Shown: positions 53,121 to 62,819 of the stretch, in pieces | Layout of the letters: each line of letters starts with the position of its first letter | Numbering within the stretch: position 1 is the first letter of the stretch | DNA from: Promethearchaeota archaeon | GTDB lineage: Archaea; Asgardarchaeota; Lokiarchaeia; Sigyniarchaeales; SOKP01 | Direction of reading: 5' to 3' | NCBI GenBank assembly: GCA_030606485.1 | Contig: JAUWGH010000003.1 | Span: 62,001 to 126,000, forward strand | DNA: 64,000 bases | The notes under the pieces: model-generated | Databases searched by the model: none | Told to the model about the DNA's origin: nothing | What the model saw: only the letters and a program-made list of their open reading frames with translations | Made by a program: the position numbers and the translations under genes

Positions 53121-53204
53121 AATTTAGAAAATATTGAAAAAATTTATTCAAATAGTTAATTAGCCAGACCGTTAATATCAAATTTTACAGCAATATTTTC
53201 CATT

Positions 53205-56200
53205 CTATCCTCCAGTTAATCCTTCAATACTTAATATTGAAGTAAAATACGTAAGCGAGAAAAATACAATTAAAATGATCATAAAAATTATGCATAGAAT
53301 TATTAAAAGAGTTGCTAAAGTAATTTTTACTCCATCTCTTTGTTTAATTCTAGCCTCAGACATTAGTGAGATGGAATAACCTATAGATTGAACGGTTATT
53401 GTAAAGAATAAGATTTCCAATGCAACTATTAATCCCAATACCAATATCGCTTCACTTATTAATTTAAATAGATTATAGATTACTTCATTAATTCCCTCAA
53501 TACTCTGAAATAAATCATGGATAAAGAAACCAATACCCCACATAATAGTAAACCAAATGAAAATTGATCCTACTCCTAAGATCAATAATTGCCAGGCTAA
53601 GCTAACTGATATCGTATTTTTTAGTTGTTTTCGATAGTTTGGAAATTGTGGATCGCAATTAGAGCATATATAATTACAAATTCTTGCAAAAAGTCTAATA
53701 AATGCATAGTAAGCAATAAAAGTAAAAATTAAAATGAATGGAATCAGAATTAATTCTGCGAGTGGCATAAATTTCAAAAAGAAATCATACTGCTCTTCAT
53801 AATAAAGCAAATGAGAATTAATTTTACTAGCAATGTATAGAAGACATAAAAGAATTAAAACAGTAAAAGTTCCACTTATAATTAGATTTAAAACTCTGAG
53901 ATTAGATTTTTGTTCTCTGAAGAAAATTCTTTTTTGGACAGCTTTTGGAGCCATGAAAACATCCTCAAGAAAATTTGCTAAAGAGTATTTATTAGACTTC
54001 AAAGCCTTATCTTTTATTATCGAAATATTTTGTAATTCAAATAGCTCCGGTTGTTCATCACCTCTTTCAAGTCTTTTTCGAATAGAAATTTTTGCATCTA
54101 AAATTAAAAGAGTACTAATTCCAAGAAATGAAAAAATTAATATTATTATAATATAAACCTGAACTGATTCAGCTATTGAACCAGGGGAATTATATGCACG
54201 AGTGGCATCTGCTTGAACCATATCAAAATATGGTGAAATAATAGCGGATTTAAACCCACTGGCCATTCTATTTAATTGTCCTTTATTATTTATTAATAGG
54301 GTATTTGATGACTCAGTACTAATGGTATAATCATGACCATCATTACCCCATCCAGGATATCCTGGATTTATTACTAACCAGGCGCCATAAGCCCATAACT
54401 CAAATGAGTTTTCATCATAATGGGGATGACTTTGTGTATAATTTTTACATGAAAATGATAAAAAAATAGAATCAGTTGAATAACCCGAACGCAAGAAAGC
54501 CATATTAGAATCTTTATAAACATCACTTGCATACTCTGGTTTTACTGGTTCAATTTTCTCATTAACATCATAACAAACTATACTTCGAAAATTTGGTAAA
54601 GAGCTTAATAAATAATTATATTTTTTTAATCCCAATAAGTCAGTATTGTTTTTTCTATGTTCCCAAAACCATTGATATTCTTTAGCGCGTTGTTGATTAG
54701 AAATTTGAGCTGCTGAAATCAATAAAATTTCATTAGCATATCCTGAGGTAGTTGCATCTTCAAATAGAGGAGTTGTTGCAAGCGGGCTTAGACAATGGGC
54801 CATAAAATCCAAGCTATTTAGAAATCTCGAATTATTAAAGAAATTATATGCATTTAATCTATTTAGAGCATGCAAAAACTCAATTGAGTTAAGATAAGCA
54901 AATGCGAGATAACTTTGACCTTCATAGGATGCACCATCCGGTCGATTTTTCTCATATAAATATGTTAGAATGGCTTCAGTTGCTATATCAATAAATGTTT
55001 TATTTTTTAAGACAAGACCCGCTAATCCCAAACCACCTGCATTAACAACACAATGATTATTTTCTGGGTATAAATCTATATTAGATAAAGGTTGAGCATG
55101 GCTTTTTAAAAGATCTTTAATTAGAACTCTCTCAGGTGCAGAGATATTTTTATAGATAATATCATAAGCTATTGCATATGCTTGAACAGCATATGATCGG
55201 CTGAGATCCATTGAATAATCGTTTTCTATGTTACCCATATCTAATAAAATCTCTTTTATCTTTTCTAAGTAATTTTGACCGCCCTGGATTGCAAACTTTA
55301 AAGATATTTTTCTTATAGGATCAACTCTTTGATTTTCATCCCATGTATTTATATCAGTATTAACTAGTATATCTACATCGGATACATATGAAAAATATGA
55401 ATAATTCCAAGGGTCTTTAGAATTATGGATTTTATCTTTTAGATTATCTAATTCTGTTGCATTAAATAAAAGATAGGGATGATCTAAATGTTCTAATTCA
55501 ATTATTTTCGAAGAATTAAATTGCCATATCGTGTCATCTGGGAAAGAATCATAACTTTCTGAGATTTGTAGAGGATTTTTTTCTATATATTCTACATCCT
55601 CGCTTAATATATCTTTACTTATTATGAAGGAACAACTATCTTTAAGGTCAAATTTTATTAATGAACTTTCTGATTCAAATGGAGTATTAACACCATTAAC
55701 TATCAAGCTTGATACCTCAAAAGGGACATAAATTGAAATTTTTTCCGGTTCTATTAATTCCTCTTCAATTAACGAGCGGTGAAGATCAATATTGATAATA
55801 CCTGTAATTTCATTTGGGCAATTCCCATAATTGATTAAAAGATTGACAACTGGTTCAGAGCTTTCAAAATACTTTTTATTCTCAAATGACAATTTCGAAG
55901 AATCTTGGACAAAAAAATAATTAATTTTATCAAGTTCATTTTTATGAATGAAAAATATTTTAGCATCCGATTCAATATCATTAGGAACGGAAAAAGTTTT
56001 TGTAATTCTTTGAACTTGATAGTATATCAAATCCGATACACCGATTTGGCCAATAGTATTAATATCTACGGAAGAGATGAAGGGAACAGAAGTAGATGAA
56101 TCTGATTCATTATTAGGATATAAAACAGTTCCCATTTGTGGATTAGTCATACCCGAATATTTGGCTTTAATATATATTTGGTTCTTATCTACTCCTTCAT

Positions 56201-56582
56201 AATTTTGAGTCGGAAAAAATTCTCCTTCATGATCTGTGAGTTTCTGAATAGGACTTAAAAATGAAACATTTAATGAGATTATATCATTTGAACTATAACT
56301 TTTAGTGGAATAACTCAGAGTTTGAAAATCTTCGCTAACAGTAAGATTACCTCTCCCGTGTAAAACCCAATCGATGTCAAATTGTTGAGTTTTGGGCATA
56401 AGTTCATCAACAATTATGAAATACCCACTATTATTCTCCTCTTCATTTGGGTGTATAAAAATTATATAGCGCGTAAAACCCCCGTGTTCTGGGAATAGAA
56501 TAAAAGCTGTAGCCAATAAAAATGAATTTAATAGTATCAAAATGCCGATAAAAACCAAAATAACTGTTTGCTTTTTAGACAT
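53205..56582 (-). CDS. Membrane-anchored heparinase II/III-like polysaccharide lyase
   Basis: The 1125-residue protein has an N-terminal signal anchor (about 5-28), a beta-rich region to about 360, a helical alpha/alpha toroid (about 365-640; HPYLLFNATELDNLKDK, CVVNAGGLGLAGL), and a heparinase II/III core at about 690-770 with SHPHYDENSFELWAYG, NPGYPGWGNDG and the downstream TISTESSNTLLINN. The family cleaves uronate-containing polysaccharides by beta-elimination. A helix near 825-850 re-enters the membrane, and from about 900 to 1125 come several more helices starting with a region reminiscent of Yip1 domains. This fused membrane module is unusual for a lyase. Action outside the cell at the surface is inferred. 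Confidence 0.82.
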   Translation of the reverse strand: MSKKQTVILVFIGILILLNSFLLATAFILFPEHGGFTRYIIFIHPNEEENNSGYFIIVDELMPKTQQFDIDWVLHGRGNLTVSEDFQTLSYSTKSYSSNDIISLNVSFLSPIQKLTDHEGEFFPTQNYEGVDKNQIYIKAKYSGMTNPQMGTVLYPNNESDSSTSVPFISSVDINTIGQIGVSDLIYYQVQRITKTFSVPNDIESDAKIFFIHKNELDKINYFFVQDSSKLSFENKKYFESSEPVVNLLINYGNCPNEITGIINIDLHRSLIEEELIEPEKISIYVPFEVSSLIVNGVNTPFESESSLIKFDLKDSCSFIISKDILSEDVEYIEKNPLQISESYDSFPDDTIWQFNSSKIIELEHLDHPYLLFNATELDNLKDKIHNSKDPWNYSYFSYVSDVDILVNTDINTWDENQRVDPIRKISLKFAIQGGQNYLEKIKEILLDMGNIENDYSMDLSRSYAVQAYAIAYDIIYKNISAPERVLIKDLLKSHAQPLSNIDLYPENNHCVVNAGGLGLAGLVLKNKTFIDIATEAILTYLYEKNRPDGASYEGQSYLAFAYLNSIEFLHALNRLNAYNFFNNSRFLNSLDFMAHCLSPLATTPLFEDATTSGYANEILLISAAQISNQQRAKEYQWFWEHRKNNTDLLGLKKYNYLLSSLPNFRSIVCYDVNEKIEPVKPEYASDVYKDSNMAFLRSGYSTDSIFLSFSCKNYTQSHPHYDENSFELWAYGAWLVINPGYPGWGNDGHDYTISTESSNTLLINNKGQLNRMASGFKSAIISPYFDMVQADATRAYNSPGSIAESVQVYIIIILIFSFLGISTLLILDAKISIRKRLERGDEQPELFELQNISIIKDKALKSNKYSLANFLEDVFMAPKAVQKRIFFREQKSNLRVLNLIISGTFTVLILLCLLYIASKINSHLLYYEEQYDFFLKFMPLAELILIPFILIFTFIAYYAFIRLFARICNYICSNCDPQFPNYRKQLKNTISVSLAWQLLILGVGSIFIWFTIMWGIGFFIHDLFQSIEGINEVIYNLFKLISEAILVLGLIVALEILFFTITVQSIGYSISLMSEARIKQRDGVKITLATLLIILCIIFMIILIVFFSLTYFTSILSIEGLTGG

Positions 56583-56708
56583 TATTGAATTGGATAATGT
56601 TCTAAAATTATTTAAACATTTAGAAATATATAATTATATTCAATAATCCGAGAGATTATATAATTAAATATAGAAATTGTTTTTAAAATACAGTGTTGAT
56701 TTATAATT

Positions 56709-57902
56709 ATGAATTTAGGAAAAAGTAGTTTAAATGATATTGCAAGACTCCGACCGGATTCAATTAAAAGAGCTCGAATATCTAGTTATGATCGAACTGG
56801 TGGTAATAGAGATTGGGTAGATATAAAACCGGGAGAATTATATACTATAGCTGAATTTCAAGGAGCTGGATGTATAAAACACATTTGGTGTACAACAAGG
56901 TGTTTGTTTGGAAAGCATTATCTTAGAAATGTAATTTTAAGAATGTACTGGGACGAAGAATCCGATGATACACCAAGTATAGAGGTCCCAATTGGAGATT
57001 TTTTTGGGTTAGGGCATGGAAAAAAGAAAAATTTTGTATCATTACCATTTCAAATGTCTCCTCGGAGAGGAAAGGGATTTAATTGTTGGTGGCCAATGCC
57101 CTTTTCAAAAGGATTTAAAATTACACTAGAAAATGATAATCCGAAATTTTTTCGAATATATTATTATATTGATTATGAATTTTTTGAAGATGGATTTGAA
57201 AATGAAGAGGATTTTGGAAGATTTCATGCTCAATGGAGACGAGAAAATCCAACAACGGCAAAAAGAATAAATCCAAAAACTGGTAAAAAATATACGCCGT
57301 TAAGACCAAGTAAATTCATGTTTGGTGGTAAAAATTTAAATCCATTAAAAGAAAATTATATGATCCTTGAGGCTAAAGGAAAAGGACAATATTGTGGATG
57401 CCATTTAGATATCGATAATATCACATTTATGCCTAATTCTTTTAATTGGCCAGGTGAGGGTGACGATATGATCTTTATAGACGAGGATATTAAAAAAGGG
57501 ACCCCAACCTTATATGGAACAGGTACTGAAGATTATGTAAATCAAGCATTCTCACAGAGAGAAAAATATTCTGCTCCCTATCACGGAACAATTATTCCTG
57601 GAGGATTCAACTGGTGGGGTAAAATCTCTTATTATCGATATCATATAGAAGATCCCGTCTATTTCAATAAGGAAATTAAAGTAACTATAGAACATGGACA
57701 TGATAACCACCGACGTGATGACTGGTCCTCTACCGCCTATTGGTATCAAAAAGAACCTCACGATCACAGTCTCTTTCCAAAATTATTAGATCGAGAGGGG
57801 CGAAAACCTCGAATTCATATTGCTCATATGATAAGAAAGACTCTCTGTCTTCTAATTTTGTTCTTATTAGTTTGGTGGTTTCTTTTCATCGCTTTTCTTT
57901 AA
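56709..57902 (+). CDS. GH172/DUF2961 family protein with C-terminal membrane helix
   Basis: The 397-residue protein matches DUF2961 (CAZy GH172): RARISSYDRTGGNRDWV, GAGCIKHIWCTT, PIGDFFGLGHG, WPMPFSKG, LYGTGTEDYVN (Glu274), HGTIIPGGFNWWG, and HGHDNHRRDDWSSTAYWYQ. GH172 enzymes include alpha-D-fructofuranosidases and alpha-D-arabinofuranosidases, acting on terminal furanosides. There is no N-terminal signal. The last 20 residues (CLLILFLLVWWFLFIAFL) form a membrane helix, so it looks tail-anchored, leaving the catalytic part on the cytosolic side unless inserted otherwise. It is divergent from the lyase gene across 126 bases, suggesting joint glycan breakdown. Confidence 0.85.
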   Translation: MNLGKSSLNDIARLRPDSIKRARISSYDRTGGNRDWVDIKPGELYTIAEFQGAGCIKHIWCTTRCLFGKHYLRNVILRMYWDEESDDTPSIEVPIGDFFGLGHGKKKNFVSLPFQMSPRRGKGFNCWWPMPFSKGFKITLENDNPKFFRIYYYIDYEFFEDGFENEEDFGRFHAQWRRENPTTAKRINPKTGKKYTPLRPSKFMFGGKNLNPLKENYMILEAKGKGQYCGCHLDIDNITFMPNSFNWPGEGDDMIFIDEDIKKGTPTLYGTGTEDYVNQAFSQREKYSAPYHGTIIPGGFNWWGKISYYRYHIEDPVYFNKEIKVTIEHGHDNHRRDDWSSTAYWYQKEPHDHSLFPKLLDREGRKPRIHIAHMIRKTLCLLILFLLVWWFLFIAFL

Positions 57903-58015
57903 TTTTTTTGACAACTTTTTTTTTTTAAAAACAAAATCTCTCAATAAATCTAATAGCTCTTGCTTACATTAATTTAAAACTTGTTAAAGTTTATCTCTTA
58001 TGGCTTTAATGTAAA

Positions 58016-61000
58016 ATGCAACAAAACCTTTATATAGAAAAAGTTCGCATATTATATACGACAATAATTATTAAATTTTATTTATTTAATTTCTATTTTA
58101 AAAAATCAAGGGCGATTATCATAAAAGGAAAAAACATATTTTTTATATTGATCTTATTAAATTTCACAATAGTACCATATTGTTATAATAAAGGGATAAT
58201 TCTTAATCCAAAAGAACAACCTATAGAACAATCAATTGGAAGTTTAATAAAATTAACAAAGAAATTACAGGATAATTCTTTAAATGAAACATCAGATTTA
58301 ATTGAAAATCTTGAAATTAAAGCAATTAATAATCAAACAACTCAAAAGGACCATAATTCTAGAGATCCTTCAAGTTTAACACCAAAAAATGCTTATGCTA
58401 TTGTTGTGGGGATTGCAGATTATCCCGGATCTAGTAGCGACTTATCTTATACTGATAATGATGCAAACGATGTATATTCTTTATTAATTAATGATTATAA
58501 TTTTAAGCCTGAAAATGTGATATATCTCCAAGATTCAAGCGCTGGAAAGAGCGAAATTAGCAATGCATTTGATCAAATCGCTTCTCAAATAAGCGAGGAT
58601 GATATTTTTTTCTTCTATTATTCAGGGCATGGGGGACTTGATCTTGAAGAAGAGGGACCTTTTTCATGGGATGCAGAAACCCCTCATTCTTATTCAAATA
58701 ATTATGATCATACATGGAGTGTCTCACACCCAGGAGCTATATATATGAGAGTTCATTTTTATCGATTTGACTGTGAATACTATTGGGATTATGCTTTATG
58801 TGGTGATTCAGATGTGGCTTCAGGATGGTATTATGAAATGTACTCTGGAGATTATGGATATAATTTTTGGTCGGCGTATATTCCTGTAAATGAATATTAT
58901 ATAAGATTTAAATCCGATGATTCAATTACTGATTATGGTTTTAAAATTGATTCATATGAAGCTTTACTTCCTAATGGTACTCATTATTTATGCTCATATG
59001 ACTGTATTCCTGATAATCCAGATAATTATTATTTAGATACATTACTTGACTCAAAATTAGATAATTTTAATTGTGCCGAAAAATATATTGTAATGGATTC
59101 ATGCTTTAGTGGGGGGATGATCCCAGAGGTTGAAGATATCGGAAGGTATATAATGTCAGCATGTGATGATAATGAGTCAAGTTTAGAGTCACCATCTTTG
59201 CAACATGGAGTTTTTAGTTATTATTTCCTTAGATCGTTAGATTATGCAAACGATGCAAATGAAGATGGAGTGAAATCGATGGAAGAATGTTTTTCATATA
59301 CTTATTCAAATACAGTTTCATATTCAGGATCTTTAGGTTATACACATCATCCACAGGAATATGATGGAATAACGGGAGAATCTGTTTTATATCCTTCATT
59401 TGGCTCTGTTTCTTATAATTTATCTGGTAATGAGTTATCATATAATTTTACGATGTACGGGACTGGTTTAATAGAAGAATTGAATGTTGGAATATGTTTC
59501 GTTTCTCAAGAGATTAATTTTGAAATAGATGATTTATTGGAAAATCCAGCTTCAGAGACAGGATTTGGGAATTATTCAGGAATAATCCAATTAGAAGATA
59601 GTGATAATATTACAAGTTATGGTATTGTTGCTGAAATTAGGGGGAATAATTTAATTAAATTAAATGATACTTTGTTTAATGATACAGATTCTGACGGTCT
59701 TGATGATATATTTGAAATTATGAATGGATTAAATCCAATATTAATGGATACAGATATCGATGGATTGAGTGATGGAGAAGAATATTATGGAGATTCTGAC
59801 CCTTTACTACCAGACACTGATTATGATGGATTATTAGATGGGTTAGAATTAAATGTTTATAATACAGATTTTTTAAATCCAGATACAGATGGAGACGGGA
59901 TTTATGATGGGTATGAGGTTAACTGTTATCTAAATCCTTTAATTAACGATTCATACCTTGATTCTGATAATGATGGGTTAAGCAATTTATTAGAATTTCA
60001 ACTTGGGTCTAATGCAAATAATACTGATTCAGATGGTGATGGTATAACTGATGGATATGAGGTTTTTAATAGTTTAGATTTGTTAAATGATGATGCAGAT
60101 CTTGATTTTGATAATGATGGGTTAATTAATATTTTAGAATTTCAAATAGGGTCGAGTGCAAACAATACTGATTCAGATTTTGACCAAATGCCAGATTTTT
60201 GGGAATACAATAATGGTTTAAATTTAATTTATAACGACGCACAAGCTGACCTTGATAATGATGGGTTAAATAACTATTTAGAATTTCAAATAGGGTCGAG
60301 TGCAAACAACACTGATTCAGATTTTGACCAAATGCCAGATTATTGGGAATATAATAATAATTTAAATTTAACTTATAATGATACACAGCTTGATCCTGAC
60401 AATGATGGATTAATTAATATTGATGAATATCTTTACCAAACAGATCCTCAAGATTATGATACAGATGGTGATTTATATTCAGATGGAATTGAAGTCTTGT
60501 GGGGTACAGATCCATTAAACCCACTCTACTCGCTAAATTCAATTTTTTTAAATTTGGCTGGAATAACATTAATGTGTGTTTTGGGATATTATACTTTCAA
60601 TACAGTTATTAAGAAGAATTTGAAAATTATTGAGAAAGAAAAATTAAATAGAAAGTTTAAGATAAATCAAAATACAATTAATTATAATTCTCTAAGAGTG
60701 GAAACTAAAGTTAAGCCAATTCCCGTAATAACATATAAACAAAGACCTCCTTATTCTCAATATGCTATTCCAAGTACGACTTCAGCATACACCCCTAGCA
60801 CCCCTTATGAACGGATATCAAGTTATGGAATACCTTCTAATTTAGAGTTAAATAAAATGAGAATTATTGCAAGGGATTTCATCCAGAATAAATTACCTCC
60901 ACCAAAACCAAGTTTTTCATCTGATGGACAACGAGCTATGCAAATAGCAATGGCATCTCTTAAATTACTTGCAGAGGGGAGAATTGATGAAAGCATTAAA

Positions 61001-61207
61001 TCTATGATTTTAGCTTTACAATTAGGAGTCCCAGAACCCATAAATAGCCAAATAAAAAGAACTTTATTAAATTTATTAGATCAAAATATTGATAATTCAA
61101 CTATAACCTCAATGGATAAAGTAGTATCCCATAAAAAATGTATGTGGTGCGGAACTTTGAATAAATCTACTAATAATTTTTGTATAAAATGTGGGAGGTC
61201 GTTTTAA
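58016..61207 (+). CDS. Caspase-like surface protein with CUB-like insert, TSP3 repeats, membrane helix and zinc ribbon
   Basis: The 1063-residue protein has a hydrophobic segment at 39-57 (signal or anchor). A C14-type caspase fold runs from about 124 to 435, with AYAIVVGIADYP, catalytic His205 (YYSGHGG) and Cys363 (VMDSCFSGG). Between them lies an insert of about 100 residues (220-315) that reads like a CUB domain. A beta-rich part follows, then DxDxDG-type calcium-binding (thrombospondin type 3) repeats at 555-835, a membrane helix at 842-863 and a cytosolic tail ending in a zinc ribbon (CMWCG...CIKCG). The catalytic and repeat parts would be outside, the ribbon inside. Metacaspase-like autoprocessing or surface proteolysis is possible. 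Confidence 0.88.
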   Translation: MQQNLYIEKVRILYTTIIIKFYLFNFYFKKSRAIIIKGKNIFFILILLNFTIVPYCYNKGIILNPKEQPIEQSIGSLIKLTKKLQDNSLNETSDLIENLEIKAINNQTTQKDHNSRDPSSLTPKNAYAIVVGIADYPGSSSDLSYTDNDANDVYSLLINDYNFKPENVIYLQDSSAGKSEISNAFDQIASQISEDDIFFFYYSGHGGLDLEEEGPFSWDAETPHSYSNNYDHTWSVSHPGAIYMRVHFYRFDCEYYWDYALCGDSDVASGWYYEMYSGDYGYNFWSAYIPVNEYYIRFKSDDSITDYGFKIDSYEALLPNGTHYLCSYDCIPDNPDNYYLDTLLDSKLDNFNCAEKYIVMDSCFSGGMIPEVEDIGRYIMSACDDNESSLESPSLQHGVFSYYFLRSLDYANDANEDGVKSMEECFSYTYSNTVSYSGSLGYTHHPQEYDGITGESVLYPSFGSVSYNLSGNELSYNFTMYGTGLIEELNVGICFVSQEINFEIDDLLENPASETGFGNYSGIIQLEDSDNITSYGIVAEIRGNNLIKLNDTLFNDTDSDGLDDIFEIMNGLNPILMDTDIDGLSDGEEYYGDSDPLLPDTDYDGLLDGLELNVYNTDFLNPDTDGDGIYDGYEVNCYLNPLINDSYLDSDNDGLSNLLEFQLGSNANNTDSDGDGITDGYEVFNSLDLLNDDADLDFDNDGLINILEFQIGSSANNTDSDFDQMPDFWEYNNGLNLIYNDAQADLDNDGLNNYLEFQIGSSANNTDSDFDQMPDYWEYNNNLNLTYNDTQLDPDNDGLINIDEYLYQTDPQDYDTDGDLYSDGIEVLWGTDPLNPLYSLNSIFLNLAGITLMCVLGYYTFNTVIKKNLKIIEKEKLNRKFKINQNTINYNSLRVETKVKPIPVITYKQRPPYSQYAIPSTTSAYTPSTPYERISSYGIPSNLELNKMRIIARDFIQNKLPPPKPSFSSDGQRAMQIAMASLKLLAEGRIDESIKSMILALQLGVPEPINSQIKRTLLNLLDQNIDNSTITSMDKVVSHKKCMWCGTLNKSTNNFCIKCGRSF
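59960..60430 (+). repeat. 144-base tandem repeats inside the TSP3 region
   Basis: The block around TTAGAATTTCAA recurs with 144-base spacing at 59997, 60141 and 60285 (48 codons per unit). The last two copies share long near-identical runs, including the segment encoding NNTDSDFDQMPD. Each unit encodes calcium-binding DxDxDG loops plus EFQxGSxANN. Recent tandem duplication is indicated. Confidence 0.85.
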
Positions 61208-61267
61208 ATTACGGAATTAACAAGTAGTGAAGATAGTAAAAAAAAAATTAACCTTAATAAAAATTTA

Positions 61268-62212
61268 ATGGAATTTTATGATGTTAAAGAGATATACTTT
61301 CCTAACGTATGTATCATCTGCGGTCAGACAACTAATAACACAATTAGAAGAACTAAACTCGGGTCTTATTCTTATATGACGAATTCGAAAAATGATTATC
61401 AATTCACCTTACCAATATGTGAAAAGTGTAATAATTATCTTAAAATTAAAACAGGAGTTTTTGGTAAAGAAGGCTTCAAAGTCTTATTTTTTTCAATTTT
61501 AGGCTTAATTACATCAATATTGGTAGGATATTTTACATTTTCAATTTTTATCGGTATAGCAATATTTTCACTGTTTTTTATATTTCCATATTTAAATTAT
61601 AGGGCTAAAACACAAAAAAAAATTAGATTAGATCAATTTTTAAAAATTAACATAAAAAAGGACCTTAGAAATACAATACAAATGACATTTGTGAATCAAA
61701 ATTATGCTGATTACATCAATGAGATCAATTTAAAAAAGTATAGGGATATAGATAAATCTAAAGAACTAATAAAATCAACTGCACTTGCACTTGAAACAAA
61801 ATTATCAGATTTTGAAATAAAAGATCATGAAAAATCAACAGATCATAAACTAATTGAGAAAGAGAAAGCCATTGAAATTCAAAATGAGAAACGTGTACAG
61901 GATGAGAGTATATTTGAATTAACATTACCTAAAGAAGAACAAATAATACAAGAGAAAAATTCTGAACAGAATAATTTATCTAATAATGAAAAGATCAAAA
62001 AACAAGTGGATTTACTAGAAAAACCTGTTGAAAAGACTGAATATTCAAGTGAAGACGTTTTGGATCAAAAGATTGAAAAAGAAAAGATGATTTTAACAGA
62101 AATTCCCAAAGACGATGTATTCAAATTAGAAGTCCCAAAAAAAATTGAAGATGAGGGCAAAAAAGATAATAATAATTTAGACGTCAATGAAGAATCTGAA
62201 AAAAAAAAGTAA
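61268..62212 (+). CDS. Zinc-motif membrane protein with long charged tail
   Basis: The 314-residue protein starts with a zinc-ribbon-like part (CIICGQ at residue 15, CEKCNNY at about 51). Two membrane helices follow at about 72-92 and 94-112. From about residue 165 to 314 the chain is a low-complexity tail rich in Glu, Lys, Asp and Ser, probably disordered. It starts 60 bases after the caspase-like gene, whose product also ends in a membrane helix and a zinc ribbon, so the two may act together, and the tail is a candidate substrate. No named family recognised. Confidence 0.7.
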   Translation: MEFYDVKEIYFPNVCIICGQTTNNTIRRTKLGSYSYMTNSKNDYQFTLPICEKCNNYLKIKTGVFGKEGFKVLFFSILGLITSILVGYFTFSIFIGIAIFSLFFIFPYLNYRAKTQKKIRLDQFLKINIKKDLRNTIQMTFVNQNYADYINEINLKKYRDIDKSKELIKSTALALETKLSDFEIKDHEKSTDHKLIEKEKAIEIQNEKRVQDESIFELTLPKEEQIIQEKNSEQNNLSNNEKIKKQVDLLEKPVEKTEYSSEDVLDQKIEKEKMILTEIPKDDVFKLEVPKKIEDEGKKDNNNLDVNEESEKKK

Positions 62213-62335
62213 ATAAAGCAAGATACTTATTAAATTGATGAAATTTCGGAATTTTGAACTAAAATAGTTAAAATTAATTGTCTTTTTTCTTAAAAGACGT
62301 AATCATTAAATATGTGATTATTCTAGAAACTATTT

Positions 62336-62767
62336 ATGAAACTTATAAGTAATGATTTTAAACACAATGAAATGATGGATAGTAAATTTACTTGTGATGG
62401 AGGAGATATATCCCCACATTTAAAGTGGGATGATGTTCCTGATGATACTAAAAGTTTTGCAATTTCTTGTAATGATCCCGATGCACCAATTGGAGATTGG
62501 ATACACTGGTATATTCACGATATCCCCATAGAGATAAATGAAATTCAGCAAGGAGGTCAAATACCGGGAATAGAAGTTAAGAATGATTTTGGAAAAACTT
62601 CATATGGTGGACCTTGCCCTCCAAGTGGAACCCATAGATATTTTTTTAGAGTTTACGCTATTAATGTAGAAAAATTGGAAGGTGTTAAGAAAAAAAATTT
62701 TAGAGAAAAAATAAAAGAACATATTATTGAATATGCAGAGCTTATTGGACTATATAAAAGAAGATGA
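62336..62767 (+). CDS. PEBP/YbhB-like protein
   Basis: The 143-residue protein has the PEBP ligand-site motifs FTCDGGDISPHLKW, DPDAPIGDWIHWYIHDIP and YGGPCPPSGTHRYFFRVYA. Family members bind phospholipid head groups or act as kinase inhibitors (RKIP in eukaryotes; YbhB and YbcL in bacteria). No signal peptide, so cytosolic. Length normal. It stands alone, preceding a methyltransferase gene by 52 bases. Physiological role in archaea is not established. Confidence 0.92.
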   Translation: MKLISNDFKHNEMMDSKFTCDGGDISPHLKWDDVPDDTKSFAISCNDPDAPIGDWIHWYIHDIPIEINEIQQGGQIPGIEVKNDFGKTSYGGPCPPSGTHRYFFRVYAINVEKLEGVKKKNFREKIKEHIIEYAELIGLYKRR

Positions 62768-62819
62768 TTGAAAGAATAATTTATTATTTTTACATACTTT
62801 TTTTAAATAGATAACTTTT

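Noticed and set aside
60126-60386. Minus-strand 86-codon frame with internal repeats
   Set aside because: Mirror image of the tandem calcium-binding repeats on the plus strand.
62306-62326. AATCA/TGATT inverted repeat as operator
   Set aside because: Five AT-rich base pairs are expected by chance in this composition.
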